DNA of 15,326 nt from Dunaliella salina (GCA_002284615.2 MU069745.1:4136-19461); one strand, 5' to 3'; positions 1-7,001 are shown, counted from the first letter of the stretch. Numbers and translations are program-made. Notes: generated by a model from the letters alone, not told the origin.

Positions 1-475
1 AGGTAGCCAACAAGCTTCTGGTGTAACTTGCTTTACATCTTGCCGGAGGGACTGAAACCAGTCTTTGTTTGCGGTATCTAGTATTTCTCTGGCGTTAGGA
101 TTCCACACAACGATGAGCTGCATAGGATAGGAAGGTGGAGTAGGATTGCTGATGGTATCAAACCAGTGTTGTGGTGCTTGGAATTGGATTCTCCTTGCAG
201 GGAATTTGGCAAACACTTTTGCAGTATCTGGGTATTGTTTCAGCCAGCTCATATACGCGTTACAGCTAAATTATCTCAAAGCTATCTCAGAGCAGAGGCT
301 CTGCTGTGAGTTTGCCATCACAAGGTAGAATGTCAGGAAGATTAGGATTTGACAGCCTGGTGTAGCACCAAATAGACTTTTGCAGTTGGGTGCAGTCCAG
401 AAATGCTGTCCAAACATAGGTGGCGCAATTCTCTGGTTGGTATAGTCGATGAGCATGCATCAAAGGAACAATAGT
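1..475 (-). pseudogene. Copy E: family 2 retroelement fragment, methyltransferase-like domain
   Basis: Read on the minus strand this is a decayed piece of the domain also found in copy B (6500-7000) and copy A (2349-2531). The reverse complement of about 1-153 matches 2379-2531 almost base for base, including a shared stretch encoding VWNPNAREIL and NKDWFQSLRQDV. Further upstream (about 350-420, minus) the residues FWTAPNC..LFGA line up with YWSADSK..YFGA of copy B; in PCIF1-type adenine methyltransferases this precedes the NPPF/NPPY motif. The NPPY region itself is frameshifted and unreadable here. The fragment runs off the left edge, so its RNase H part, if present, lies outside. Family membership is well supported by the copy-to-copy match; the methyltransferase label is inferred by analogy with copy B. 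Confidence 0.72.
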
Positions 476-941
476 AAAGCGTATTCAAAGCTATTGCAAG
501 CTGTGTGAAACATATATTCATGGTATATTGGCAGGTAAATTGGCCATGACGCGAAAGTATCAGTAGAATTTAATGCTGTACAGCAGCCAGCGTGCATGGA
601 GCGCAGACCCAACAATCTGCACGCTGGTAAGTACTAGCGTAGACTTTACTTTACTAAAGGTAACTTCACGTCTGGTGTGTGCACAGATAACAGGCACACA
701 CAACCTTGCTTGAAGCTCTAACACTTGTCACAAGGCTCAACGTCCTAACCATTCGAGGTCGCTAGGCCCCATGTATCCTTTCAGGTAGTTTTTCCCATAC
801 TTGGCTCCGGTCTTGGACGGCGCTTGGGCTCCCCCATTCACTCCCCCATACCTCGTACTAGGGACCCACATAGCATTGATTGCATGCGCCATGTTGTGCA
901 CTCGCGCTCGGCTGTCTTGGTCATCGTGTAGCTTGGCACCA
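476..941. other. Unassigned spacer between copy E and the tail-bearing fragment
   Basis: No recognisable gene. It holds a strong hairpin (587-627), a short motif like the family 2 3' terminus (637-651), and an open minus-strand frame from 737 up to about 1060 with no recognised domain. Plus-strand frames are full of stops. It may be the 5' remainder of copy E or older host sequence. Confidence 0.5.
587..627. repeat. Inverted repeat (10-bp perfect stem, 21-nt loop)
   Basis: CCAGCGTGCA at 587-596 is the exact reverse complement of TGCACGCTGG at 618-627. The loop contains secondary complementarity (GCAGA/TCTGC). It could be a transcript hairpin or the remnant of a small inverted-repeat element. 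No function is assigned. Confidence 0.6.
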
Positions 942-1012
942 GGGTTACAAGGGTTACAAGGGTTACAAGGGTGGCCTACAGCCCGAGACTCTGGAGGCTG
1001 CTGCTGGTGCAC
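737..1012 (-). other. Open reading frame of unknown origin, hypothetical
   Basis: A minus-strand frame without stops over roughly 90 codons, continuing upstream into a poly-Gln stretch encoded by the CAG repeat at 1037-1060. The tail repeat 942-971 reads as CNP triplets in this frame. The downstream part is rich in Gly, Lys and Tyr and resembles no family I can name. Because the middle of the frame is a retroelement tail, the open frame may be accidental. It is listed only because it is the most protein-like reading of this spacer. Confidence 0.2.
942..971 (-). repeat. 9-bp tail repeat, 3.3 copies
   Basis: Units GGGTTACAA (plus-strand sense) at 942-950, 951-959 and 960-968, then GGG. The same unit ends LINE-3 at 1788-1808, and a variant ends LINE-2 at 8641-8663. 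Confidence 0.9.
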
Positions 1013-1036
1013 GTGCTGGTGGTGGAGCAGGCACAG

Positions 1037-1060
1037 CTGCTGCTGCTGCTGCTGCTGCTG
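1037..1060. repeat. (CTG)8 trinucleotide repeat
   Basis: Eight perfect CTG units, CAG on the minus strand. They would encode poly-Ala, poly-Ser or poly-Gln depending on the minus frame. Confidence 0.95.
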
Positions 1061-1215
1061 ATGTGCGTGGTGGTGGGGCAGGTGAGGTAGGTGCCTGTGC
1101 TACTGGCGGTGCAGGCTTGCAGAGCAGCAGCTTGAGCTGCTGTCCCACTCGGCCTGCAGTGAGGTGCTGGAAGGTTTGGCCAGGGTTGGGGAGACCCACA
1201 GCTAATTTGTGCACA

Positions 1216-1411
1216 GGTCCTCATCATCAAGCCCTGTCTGTGCTTCAAAAACAAAAGGGAGCCCCTGGGCCTCTAGGCTATTGGTGGGGCTCACTGTTAG
1301 CCTAAGCGCTGACTGCTGGGTCTCTCCAGAATTTACGTTAATCACTAATTGATCACTCAGCATCGACATATTTTTCCTCCTGTTGCAGACTTTTTCTCCT
1401 GTCACAGTGTT
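1216..1411. other. Unassigned region upstream of copy B
   Basis: No domain seen. It may contain the 5' end or 5' UTR of copy B, whose first plausible ATG is at 1412, or it may hide a 5' truncation point. A minus-strand open frame across 1202-1405 has no recognisable content. Confidence 0.4.
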
Positions 1412-1787
1412 ATGTCACAGCAAGATGCAATATGGTTTGATTGCGTGGTCTGTAAAATTTTGCATCACATGCACTATGGAAGTCCCTTGCACCAAGGATA
1501 TTTGGAAAGAGTGATGGAACATGGTTTTGCTGCAAATCCTGATGCTATGACATCCGCTATACACTATTCATCTGCAGAAGGGCCACCCAGCAAGCGAACA
1601 CACTCAACCAATCAAAAATACCTTCTCATCAACGACCCAACTTAGCCAAGATGATGAGGATGCAATTGCTTGCCCAAGCACTGAGAACCATATCCCAACA
1701 CAAGCCAACTTCCCAAAAACAACCATTCTCAGCCCTCAAACATGTAATCACACTCCCCACGGCCTGGATACACAATCAAACAGATAA
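1412..1787 (+). pseudogene. Copy B segment 1: N-terminal region of the family 2 ORF
   Basis: An ATG at 1412 opens a frame of about 77 codons (starting MSQQDAIWFDCVVCKILHH) to a TAG at 1643. The adjacent frame (phase of 1635) is open from there to 1784. That second frame runs exactly in phase into the sequence after 5210 if the LINE-3 insertion and one target duplication are removed, giving a basic patch QSNRQRSKRKK. So this is the upstream end of copy B, with a frameshift near 1620-1640. The left target-duplication copy has a C-to-T change creating TAA at 1785-1787; the right copy keeps CAA. No known domain is recognised. It may not be the true N-terminus, because a truncation further upstream cannot be excluded. 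Confidence 0.6.
1778..1787. repeat. Target-site duplication of LINE-3, left copy
   Basis: AAACAGATAA, matching AAACAGACAA at 5201-5210 in 9 of 10 bases. It directly abuts the LINE-3 tail repeat. Confidence 0.8.
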
Positions 1788-1808
1788 GGGTTACAAGGGT
1801 TACAAGGG
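1788..1808 (-). repeat. LINE-3 tail repeat (2.3 units of TTGTAACCC)
   Basis: Two complete 9-bp units at 1788-1796 and 1797-1805 plus GGG. It is the 3' terminus of LINE-3, directly against its target duplication. Confidence 0.88.
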
Positions 1809-1856
1809 TGGCCTACAGCCCAAAACTCTGGCTGATCGGCTGCTGGTGAAACAAAG

Positions 1857-2339
1857 TCAGCCAGCATCAAAAATTGAAACCAACTCAGACAAAGATTTCC
1901 AAAACCTGTACGAGTCTTGGTTTAGAAAAATATTGATCTCAGGATCAGTCAAAACGTGGTGGCTCGCCAAAGAAGGAATGTAGTCAGTGTTTGGAAGTTG
2001 GGCAAAAGTATGTAATGGTTTGAAAATATCAATGAACAAGTCCTTGTATTTCCTGCGCAGCTCACACATCTCCAGGCAGTTGCAGTAGAAGAGAACATGT
2101 TTCTTGTCCTGGACTTCAGCACACTCACACTTGTCACAAGTGTTTGAACCGCCCAGCCATTTACAGGATTCGACCTTCAAGCAGTGGACACGAAGCCTAA
2201 ACCTACTCACATTCCTCATGACTCCCTTATCTAAATCTTCAAAAAAACATGTTGGGACACAAAAGTGTGTGCGCGCTGTTTCATGTAAAGGCCTTCCGCG
2301 CCAATGATGGTAAGTCACTGCTTTCCTGTTCACTCCTCG
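1857..2339 (-). pseudogene. LINE-3 C-terminal zinc-knuckle domain
   Basis: An open minus-strand frame of about 160 codons. Its middle carries CDKC...KKHVLFYCNC, a Cys2-His-Cys knuckle followed by CELRRKYKDLF. It aligns with the LINE-2 C-terminus (CDLC...EKHVIFLCPC, CCLRRKYAHIF) and shares flanking words such as MRN, RFRL and FLNQD/FQNQD. In LINEs such C-terminal knuckles bind template RNA or target DNA during insertion. The first codons near 2340 are only where copy A's sequence begins, so there is no real start. After the stop at 1857, about 48 bases separate the ORF from the tail. About 25 residues expected between this part and the RT part at 4541 are missing. Confidence 0.75.
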
Positions 2340-2348
2340 GGGACTCAA

Positions 2349-3535
2349 AGCATCCGCTTCCCTGCATACCTTTTGCTGCCATCACCAATCCTACTCCACC
2401 TTCCTATTCTATGCAAGTTGTCGCTGTGTGGAATCCTAACGCTAGAGAAATACTACATACCGCAAACAAAGACTGGTTTCAGTCCCTCCGGCAAGATGTT
2501 AAGCAAGTTACACCAGAAGCTTGTTGGCTATCTTTGGATACTCCAAATACTGTCATGCCGCTGCGTACCCACCAACACCTAGCATCAAATACTTGGAGAC
2601 AGAAATTCCAGTCACTCCCCCCTGACACCCATAGCTGCTCACACAAGTGCCCTCAGGAAAGGGCAGAATTCACCCCTGCCAACCTCAAAAAGACGTTCAC
2701 ACCTAAAGTCAAGGACTGGAGGGAAATCACATACACTAATGGCAGTGCGATTAAGCACAAAGATGACGACTCCCCACCCCTTTCTGGTTCAGGTGTTTAG
2801 AAACCAGGAAGTGACACTGCTGCACCCTCGCAACACTTGCAACTGCACATAAAACCCAATGACCATAAGCCAACCAATACCATCACCAGAGCAGAACTTG
2901 TGGGTATCCTTGTGGCACTCCAATACGAGCAAACTGAGATTGCCACTGATAGTGCATCCTGCCTTTTTCAGATTTATAATCAAACCCTTAACCCGATGCG
3001 TATGAGGTATCACCTACACGCAGAGCTCATTCATGCAATATCAACCATATTAAAGCACTCCCCTCACCCTATCCATTTTTTCAAAGTCAAAGCCCACTCT
3101 GGCATCATAGGAAATGAGGGGGCCGACGCTTGCGCTCGCACTGCAGCCCTCTCTCACGCCATAGACATTGCACTTCCAGATGCCAGGGACCCTTTCCACA
3201 ATTTCTGTTGGCTTTCATTGAAGACCTCTTCCACACAAAATGATGGCATGCACCGCTACCACACGCTTCCGATGCACTATCTCACCAACCTGAGCGACAA
3301 GCTTAAAACACACATGCACAAGAAACACAAGCTTGGCTCTGCTGACACCTCTGTATACCACTACCAGAGATGGCAGAAGCTTAACGATGCCACACCACCC
3401 ACCGCCAATGCCAACACTGAAGTTTACAACCCAGCTCCTCAACTTGCAAACAAGGAGATCAGCAACTCCTTCTGGAAAAGCCCAAAGATAACCCTTAAAC
3501 AGCAAATAAATCTTATGAAGTATTGAACGGATGCA
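2349..3535 (+). pseudogene. Copy A: methyltransferase C-terminus and RNase H domain
   Basis: The frame starts with the strand region of the methyltransferase-like domain (VVAVWNPNAREI), then about 80 linker residues, then an RNase H domain. RNase H removes the RNA strand of an RNA-DNA hybrid. Visible motifs: YTNGS at 2732-2746, TRAEL with Glu at 2894-2896, ATDSA with Asp at 2948-2950, and KVKAHSGIIGNEGADA with the last Asp at 3125-3127. The first catalytic position, normally Asp in TDGS, is Asn (AAT at 2738-2740). One in-frame TAG lies at 2798-2800 inside the domain. After RNase H comes the family's conserved linker (LKTHMHKKHKLG) and a stop at 3524-3526. Recognition of RNase H is firm; the domain is dead in this copy. 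Confidence 0.85.
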
Positions 3536-4374
3536 CTGTACACACAGAGTCATGCCTCCAACTTCAATTTTTCCAGTTCTGTTAGGTGCCCACTCTGTGC
3601 AAATACGGACAGCATTTATCACGTTCTGCTTAGGTGTACCAACCCAACAATGAGTGGGATGCACACCAACAGACACCATGCGGCCCTTAGTCTCTGTGTA
3701 GAAGCCCTGAGTAAAGGCCGGTATGGCTCATCCCTCACTAGCATGGATGGCTGCAATCATGACAGACTTCTGGATCAAGGCATACAAATCCCTGAAAACA
3801 CCTCCCGAGCTATTCCAGATTGGGTTTTCCCAAATGACATTGCCTCACCTGCTCGGCACCAAAGCCGCCCTGACGCTCTTTTTGTGTGCACCATCCCAGG
3901 CAGACAAGCCCACCTTGATCCTACCAAGATTCCCCCACAAGATAGGGATGTTCACCTTGTCGAACTTAAATTCTGCCCTGACACAAATCCCTTCATCACT
4001 CTGGAACGTGCACGGACTCAACATTCCCACACCATAACTAGACTCAAAACACGCAGCTTAAGAAACCCAAACAGGAATAACAAAGTGACTTTGCATACCA
4101 TCTTAATTGGTGTGGGTGGCACAATTTACAATGAGCTAACAATTACACCTCTCATAAATCTGGGTCTAATCAAACAGAAGGCCAAATCACTAGCATCCAA
4201 GCTCAGGGACCATGCCATCCAAAGATTATCCACCATCATTAACACTAGAAATGCACTTTGCTCTCAGGGGGCATCTGGGAGGGGGTTTGATGGGCGCGCG
4301 GCGGCGGCTGAGGATGAAGAAGGAGAGTCCGAGCGCTCAGGGGCATGGCTAGCAATCCTCCAGATCCCCATTAG
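3536..4374 (+). pseudogene. Copy A: CCHC knuckle and PD-(D/E)XK-like endonuclease domain
   Basis: The knuckle (3597-3647) reads CPLC...H....C with spacing C-x2-C-x7-H-x4-C. A frameshift separates it from the following frame that begins at 3650. In that frame SRPDALF (Pro-Asp at residues 74-75) and HLVELKF (Glu105-x-Lys107) form a PD-x(n)-ExK pattern, followed by LHTILIGVGGTIY and an amphipathic C-terminus. The same signature occurs in copies B and D. Such domains nick target DNA in RLE-type LINEs. The original C-terminus NPPDPH and its TAG stop (4372-4374) are recognisable, but a late frameshift carries the open frame on to 4402. A GC-rich acidic insert at about 4266-4340 is absent from the other copies. 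Confidence 0.72.
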
Positions 4375-4497
4375 TTCTGTCTCTTGCTCTCTCCTATGCT
4401 AGTTTTGTCTAGTTTAGGTGGAGGGCCTCCTGGTGAGGCCTCTAACTTTTGTTAAGGGTTCTTCCCTTAATGCACGCGGCCTTTGGCTTGCGTAGAC
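4375..4497 (+). other. Copy A 3' UTR with stem-loop
   Basis: It lies between the conserved stop and the tail. It includes a perfect 7-bp stem (TTAAGGG 4452-4458 / CCCTTAA 4464-4470, 5-nt loop), an imperfect GAGG(G)CCTC hairpin just upstream, and the terminal box TTGCGTAGACTTTTC shared with other family 2 ends. Stem-loops of this kind serve as RT recognition sites in LINEs; that role here is inference. Confidence 0.55.
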
Positions 4498-4537
4498 TTT
4501 TCTTTTCTTTTCTTTTTATTTTCTTTTCTTTTCTTTT
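4498..4537 (+). repeat. Copy A (TTTTC)n tail
   Basis: About eight TTTTC units, one interrupted by an A. It is the 3' terminus of copy A and joins LINE-3 sequence at about 4538. Confidence 0.85.
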
Positions 4538-4540
4538 GCT

Positions 4541-5200
4541 GTCTGTACCTCAAATCCCCTAAGAAACCCTGCATGGGGATCTTAGAAGCACTTTGCATCT
4601 TCTGCTTAAACATGTCATCATGGCGCATGCCATTAAAGGCTGTAGACACATGTGCAGGTCAACAAGACTCTTCCCTAGTAGCCAAGCGTAAATCCGCTCT
4701 CAGCACTCTTTGTAATGTCTCACTGTTTGAATCAAGCATACTGTTGAAGAACTTAACAGTAGCCCTAAACCAATAAAGTTGTAGAGGCTCTTGGCCACAC
4801 TCCCTCAATACTGAGCAGTTCGTGGCACCAGAACTCTTCACACCTAGAAAACGCCTTAAAGATCACAATTGCCTTTTCTGCAACTGGCTTTTGAACTCGC
4901 TGCCTTCTCAGAGATATTCAGTTCCCCACACTTGGCACGCATACATCCCGGCCGGAATGCCATACACCCTAGAGATCCAAATCAGAGCGTGTGGCTTATT
5001 CCTCATACCATGTTCATGCACAAACTTCTTAATCCTTTGTTGGGGAGCCATGTAAGGCCGCGCAGCAAATTCCTTTGACACCTTCAAATTCATGTGCTTG
5101 TCAACAAGCATACTGAGGTATTTAAACTGCACTTTTTCAGGTAGAGCCACATCTCCATACATGAAGGTAGGCAAGGAAGAACAAGGCCTACTAATAAGAA
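4541..5200 (-). pseudogene. LINE-3 reverse transcriptase, C-terminal (thumb) region
   Basis: Minus-strand frames encode FKYLSMLVDKHMN, then RVYGIPAGMYACQVWGTEYL, SVLRECGQEPLQLYWFRA and DLRYRQ. Each has a clear counterpart in LINE-2 (FKYLGTLFTKQFN, ETYALPASMYAPIWGTRF, SVLRECGFEPLQFYWFRA, DLRKRR). This is the region after the RT catalytic core, so no YADD motif is expected. It is broken into at least three frames. The 5' boundary at 5200 is set by the target duplication and the 3' boundary by copy A's tail. Confidence 0.78.
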
Positions 5201-5210
5201 AAACAGACAA
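5201..5210. repeat. Target-site duplication of LINE-3, right copy
   Basis: AAACAGACAA, pairing with 1778-1787. This copy keeps the CAA codon of copy B; the left copy has mutated to TAA. Confidence 0.8.
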
Positions 5211-5570
5211 CGGAGTAAGAGGAAAAAATTACTTCACTTAGAAAGAGCACGTCAACCCTGCCATCCACCTTCTTGACCCCGCATCCGCAAGGATATAAGG
5301 TCTGGAACTACAGAAGAAATATCAGCTCTGCTTGCAAGAAGAAGAACAGCTAGCCACGCTATCAATGTTAGGTATCATGAGAACTTTGACATAAGATAAA
5401 TAGATGGTTGGAAATGTTACACAGATGAGGAAAAAGACGATGCCGCCAATTGCAATACCACACCCACTATACCCCTATGATAATAGAGAAACGGGTCCTG
5501 CCATTCTTCAAAGAAGCTGGTACCAGCTCAGCCTGAAACTGCATCACTAATTGCTTGTAATGGTGTCCAG

Positions 5571-5765
5571 TGCGCCTGCTGCCAAACCTGCAATTACCCC
5601 TATGGCTATGAGCCTGAAATCACCGAGCCTCCCTTCCCTGATACGTATATCTGTGATGTTTGCCATCGGACATACCATTGGTAAGGCATGAAGGAACTTG
5701 GATGCTACTAAGATGAGCAGAGACAGGAAATCGAAACAGCTTGCACATGGGCATGCCCCGCCTGT
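5571..5765 (+). pseudogene. PHD finger of copy B
   Basis: In the phase of 5571 the residues CCQTC (5580-5591), YICDVC (Cys at 5652 and 5661), H at 5676-5678 in CHRTYHW, and WACPAC (5748-5765) reproduce the Cys4-His-Cys3 spacing of a PHD finger, including the Trp before the last Cys pair. PHD fingers read histone H3 tails, and PHD domains are known in some LINE ORFs (CR1-like). Two in-frame TAA codons (5682-5684 and near 5709) and a Gly where the seventh ligand Cys is expected (5685-5687) show decay. The upstream IACNGVQC is in the same frame. The domain call is strong; the role, perhaps guiding insertion to chromatin, is inference. Confidence 0.75.
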
Positions 5766-6470
5766 GCAAACCTTAATGACACTCAGAAAAATGGAAGAGA
5801 ACGGTTGTCTAAAGAAGAGCTCTTGAGGGTCACTTGGATGCCCTCCTGGGAACCAGAAGAATAAAGGAGACATGGCCTGAATTCCACCAGTGTTTGCTTA
5901 AATTCGCAGCACAACAGAGCCAGCCTCATCTTTCCATACCCACAGCAGACTCCACCCTATCAAATCTCGAGAGGCTGGGCTTTAATAAGCCTGACGCAAC
6001 CAATTTATGGCAAAATCTTGACACGGAATTGCGCAACAAGATCACATTTGATACAAACCCCGGGGTAGTGGGCCCACTAATCCTCAAGCAGATATTGAAC
6101 CTACAGGTTCATGCAAATACTGGTTGCAAGAGGTTGACCTTGTGCAGAACTTAGATTGGCTATCCCCTCATTCACCATCATCTGACACTGGATCCCACGG
6201 CCATTCCCCTCCATTTCCCTTTCTTCTCCCAGAAATCTACACAGCACACATAACTTGCATATAATAATACGCAAGGCAAATGTGTTGGTATGATATCCCC
6301 CAACCGCTTCCAAATCTTTTAAGGGCTTTTTATAGGGCCAAGATTGCTGGCATGCACGAGAAAATAACACCAGCTCCAGGCAGCTTCGCCACTGAGCGTA
6401 GACTTTTCTTTTCCTTTCTTTTTCTTTTCTTTTTCACTGAGCTGCAAGGACTCCTCTCCTGCAAATCCAT
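5766..6470 (+). pseudogene. Copy B linker between PHD and methyltransferase-like domains
   Basis: Coding-like but of unknown function. One frame (5834-6154) is open for 106 codons with KETWPEFHQCLLKFAAQQ and LGFNKPDATNLWQNLD. A shifted frame carries on (LQEVDLVQNLDWL), and another at 6280-6390 reads MCWYDIPQPLPNLLRAFYRA. The series suggests a continuous ancestral ORF with at least two frameshifts. No known domain or RT motif is recognised. A small tail-only insertion lies at 6390-6442. Confidence 0.55.
6390..6442 (+). mobile_element. Tail-only family 2 micro-insertion with target duplication
   Basis: CACTGAGC occurs at 6390-6397 and again at 6435-6442. Between them lie only the family 2 terminal box (GTAGACTTTTC) and a short T/C tail, about 37 bases. 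It looks like target-primed insertion that copied only the very 3' end of a family 2 RNA. The added 45 bases are a multiple of three, so copy B's frame is kept across it. Confidence 0.68.
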
Positions 6471-7001
6471 GCTTGAAAGAAAGTGCTCTAGCAAGAAGAT
6501 CAAAGACTCTTTTTCACGAGCCCTCCCAACTCACATTCATACTGCCCTTCAAAAATGAGCCTTGGTAACCCAAGAGAAAAGGCCCTTCCACTAGACCACA
6601 ACCCACAATACCAGAATTATTGGAGTGCGGACTCCAAAGACACTTATTTTGGTGCCATGCATAACGCCTTCTGATCAAAATTCTCAGGCTTCTCAATATG
6701 CCATCCCATTTATGATGAAGAAATTATGACTTAAGCTTTACAACATGCCATTTACTCTGCCATTCTCAACACAGAGGCCACTGCTATATTCATGCTCCTT
6801 CCTGCTTGGGATAAGAACACGATAACCATCCCTTACTCCAAACTTGTCACTGAATACCCACACCTCTGTTACTACCTTGGAACCGTACCTTGTGCCAAAC
6901 TTGGTTACAGTGCCCCTCAATCCTGCCCTAACCGAGAGGTACCTCTACTTCAGCACACCTGGGACCTTCGAATCTTTGGTGTTTGGGGAACTACAGCTTG
7001 A
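6470..7001 (+). pseudogene. NPPY-type adenine methyltransferase-like domain (PCIF1-like)
   Basis: In the phase of 6792 the order of motifs is FSRALPTHIHTALQ (about 6510-6552), YWSAD with Asp and FGA (6639, 6648-6656), CHPIYDEE at 6699-6722, HAIYSA, then IFMLLPAWD and a strand region to VWGTTA. This order (Pro-rich helix, D..FGA, C-NPPY-D, L-PAW) resembles the PCIF1-type N6-adenosine methyltransferase fold, where NPPF/NPPY binds the target base. Here the NPPY box is degraded to HPIY, and TGA (6672) and TAA (6732) stops interrupt it, so it is inactive. Copies E and A carry pieces of the same domain, so it belongs to the family. Assignment rests on motif order seen by eye, not on a profile search. 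Confidence 0.55.

Larger units (their letters stand above)
942..1215 (-). mobile_element. Family 1-type 3' end on a GC-rich fragment
   Basis: Read on the minus strand, the fragment ends in 3.3 copies of the 9-bp repeat TTGTAACCC (942-971). The preceding roughly 45 bases (CACCAGCAGC, CCAGAGTCTCGGGCTGTAG, GCCACCC) match the 3' end of LINE-3 at 1809-1852. One frame ends RVSGCRPPL followed by a TAA inside the tail repeat, parallel to ARVLGCRPPL and the same tail TAA in LINE-3. Upstream is a GC-rich stretch encoding Ala/Pro runs, unlike the zinc-knuckle region that precedes the tail in LINE-2 and LINE-3. It is either a divergent family 1 C-terminus or a non-autonomous element that borrowed the tail. 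The boundary at 1215 is approximate. Confidence 0.55.
2340..4537 (+). mobile_element. Copy A: 5'-truncated family 2 element nested in LINE-3
   Basis: A plus-strand copy beginning in the end of the methyltransferase-like domain (homology to copy E is visible from about 2349). It carries RNase H, a CCHC knuckle, the PD-(D/E)XK-like domain, a 3' UTR with a hairpin, and a (TTTTC)n tail ending about 4537. LINE-3 sequence lies on both sides in antisense. No clean target duplication is visible, and part of the LINE-3 coding sequence seems lost, suggesting insertion with a small target deletion. Confidence 0.8.
1788..5200 (-). mobile_element. LINE-3: 5'-truncated family 1 LINE, split by copy A
   Basis: Read on the minus strand it starts inside the RT region (5200 downward), continues to about 4541, is interrupted by the plus-strand copy A, resumes at about 2340 with the zinc-knuckle C-terminus, and ends in the tail repeat at 1788-1808. 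Flanking 10-bp duplications (1778-1787, 5201-5210) mark one target-primed insertion. Relative to full-length LINE-2 it lacks the N-terminal region, APE and most of the RT, typical 5' truncation. Its host is copy B, whose reading frame continues in phase across the insertion. Confidence 0.82.

Noticed and set aside
480..940. tRNA or small RNA gene
   Set aside because: No cloverleaf, A/B boxes or conserved RNA motif could be found by eye.
942..971. Telomere-like or CRISPR-like array
   Set aside because: Only three 9-bp units without spacers; the same unit ends two LINEs, so it is a retroelement tail.
801..1305. Long plus-strand frames rich in Cys, Gly or Ala across the CTG repeat
   Set aside because: They arise from low-complexity GC-rich DNA and have no recognisable domain.
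1651..1983. Plus-strand frame crossing the tail repeat, possibly a methyltransferase piece (LPTAWIHN)
   Set aside because: It runs over the LINE-3 junction, so it is chimeric, and the similarity to LLPAW is too short; the adjacent phase continues properly into 5211.
3215..3679. Minus-strand frame rich in hydrophobic residues as a membrane protein
   Set aside because: It is the antisense shadow of the copy A linker and knuckle.
4498..4537. T-rich tract as a promoter or transcription terminator
   Set aside because: The pentamer tract follows the same terminal box in several copies, so it is the element's tail.
5547..5873. Minus-strand 108-codon frame
   Set aside because: It is antisense to the PHD finger and has no recognisable content.
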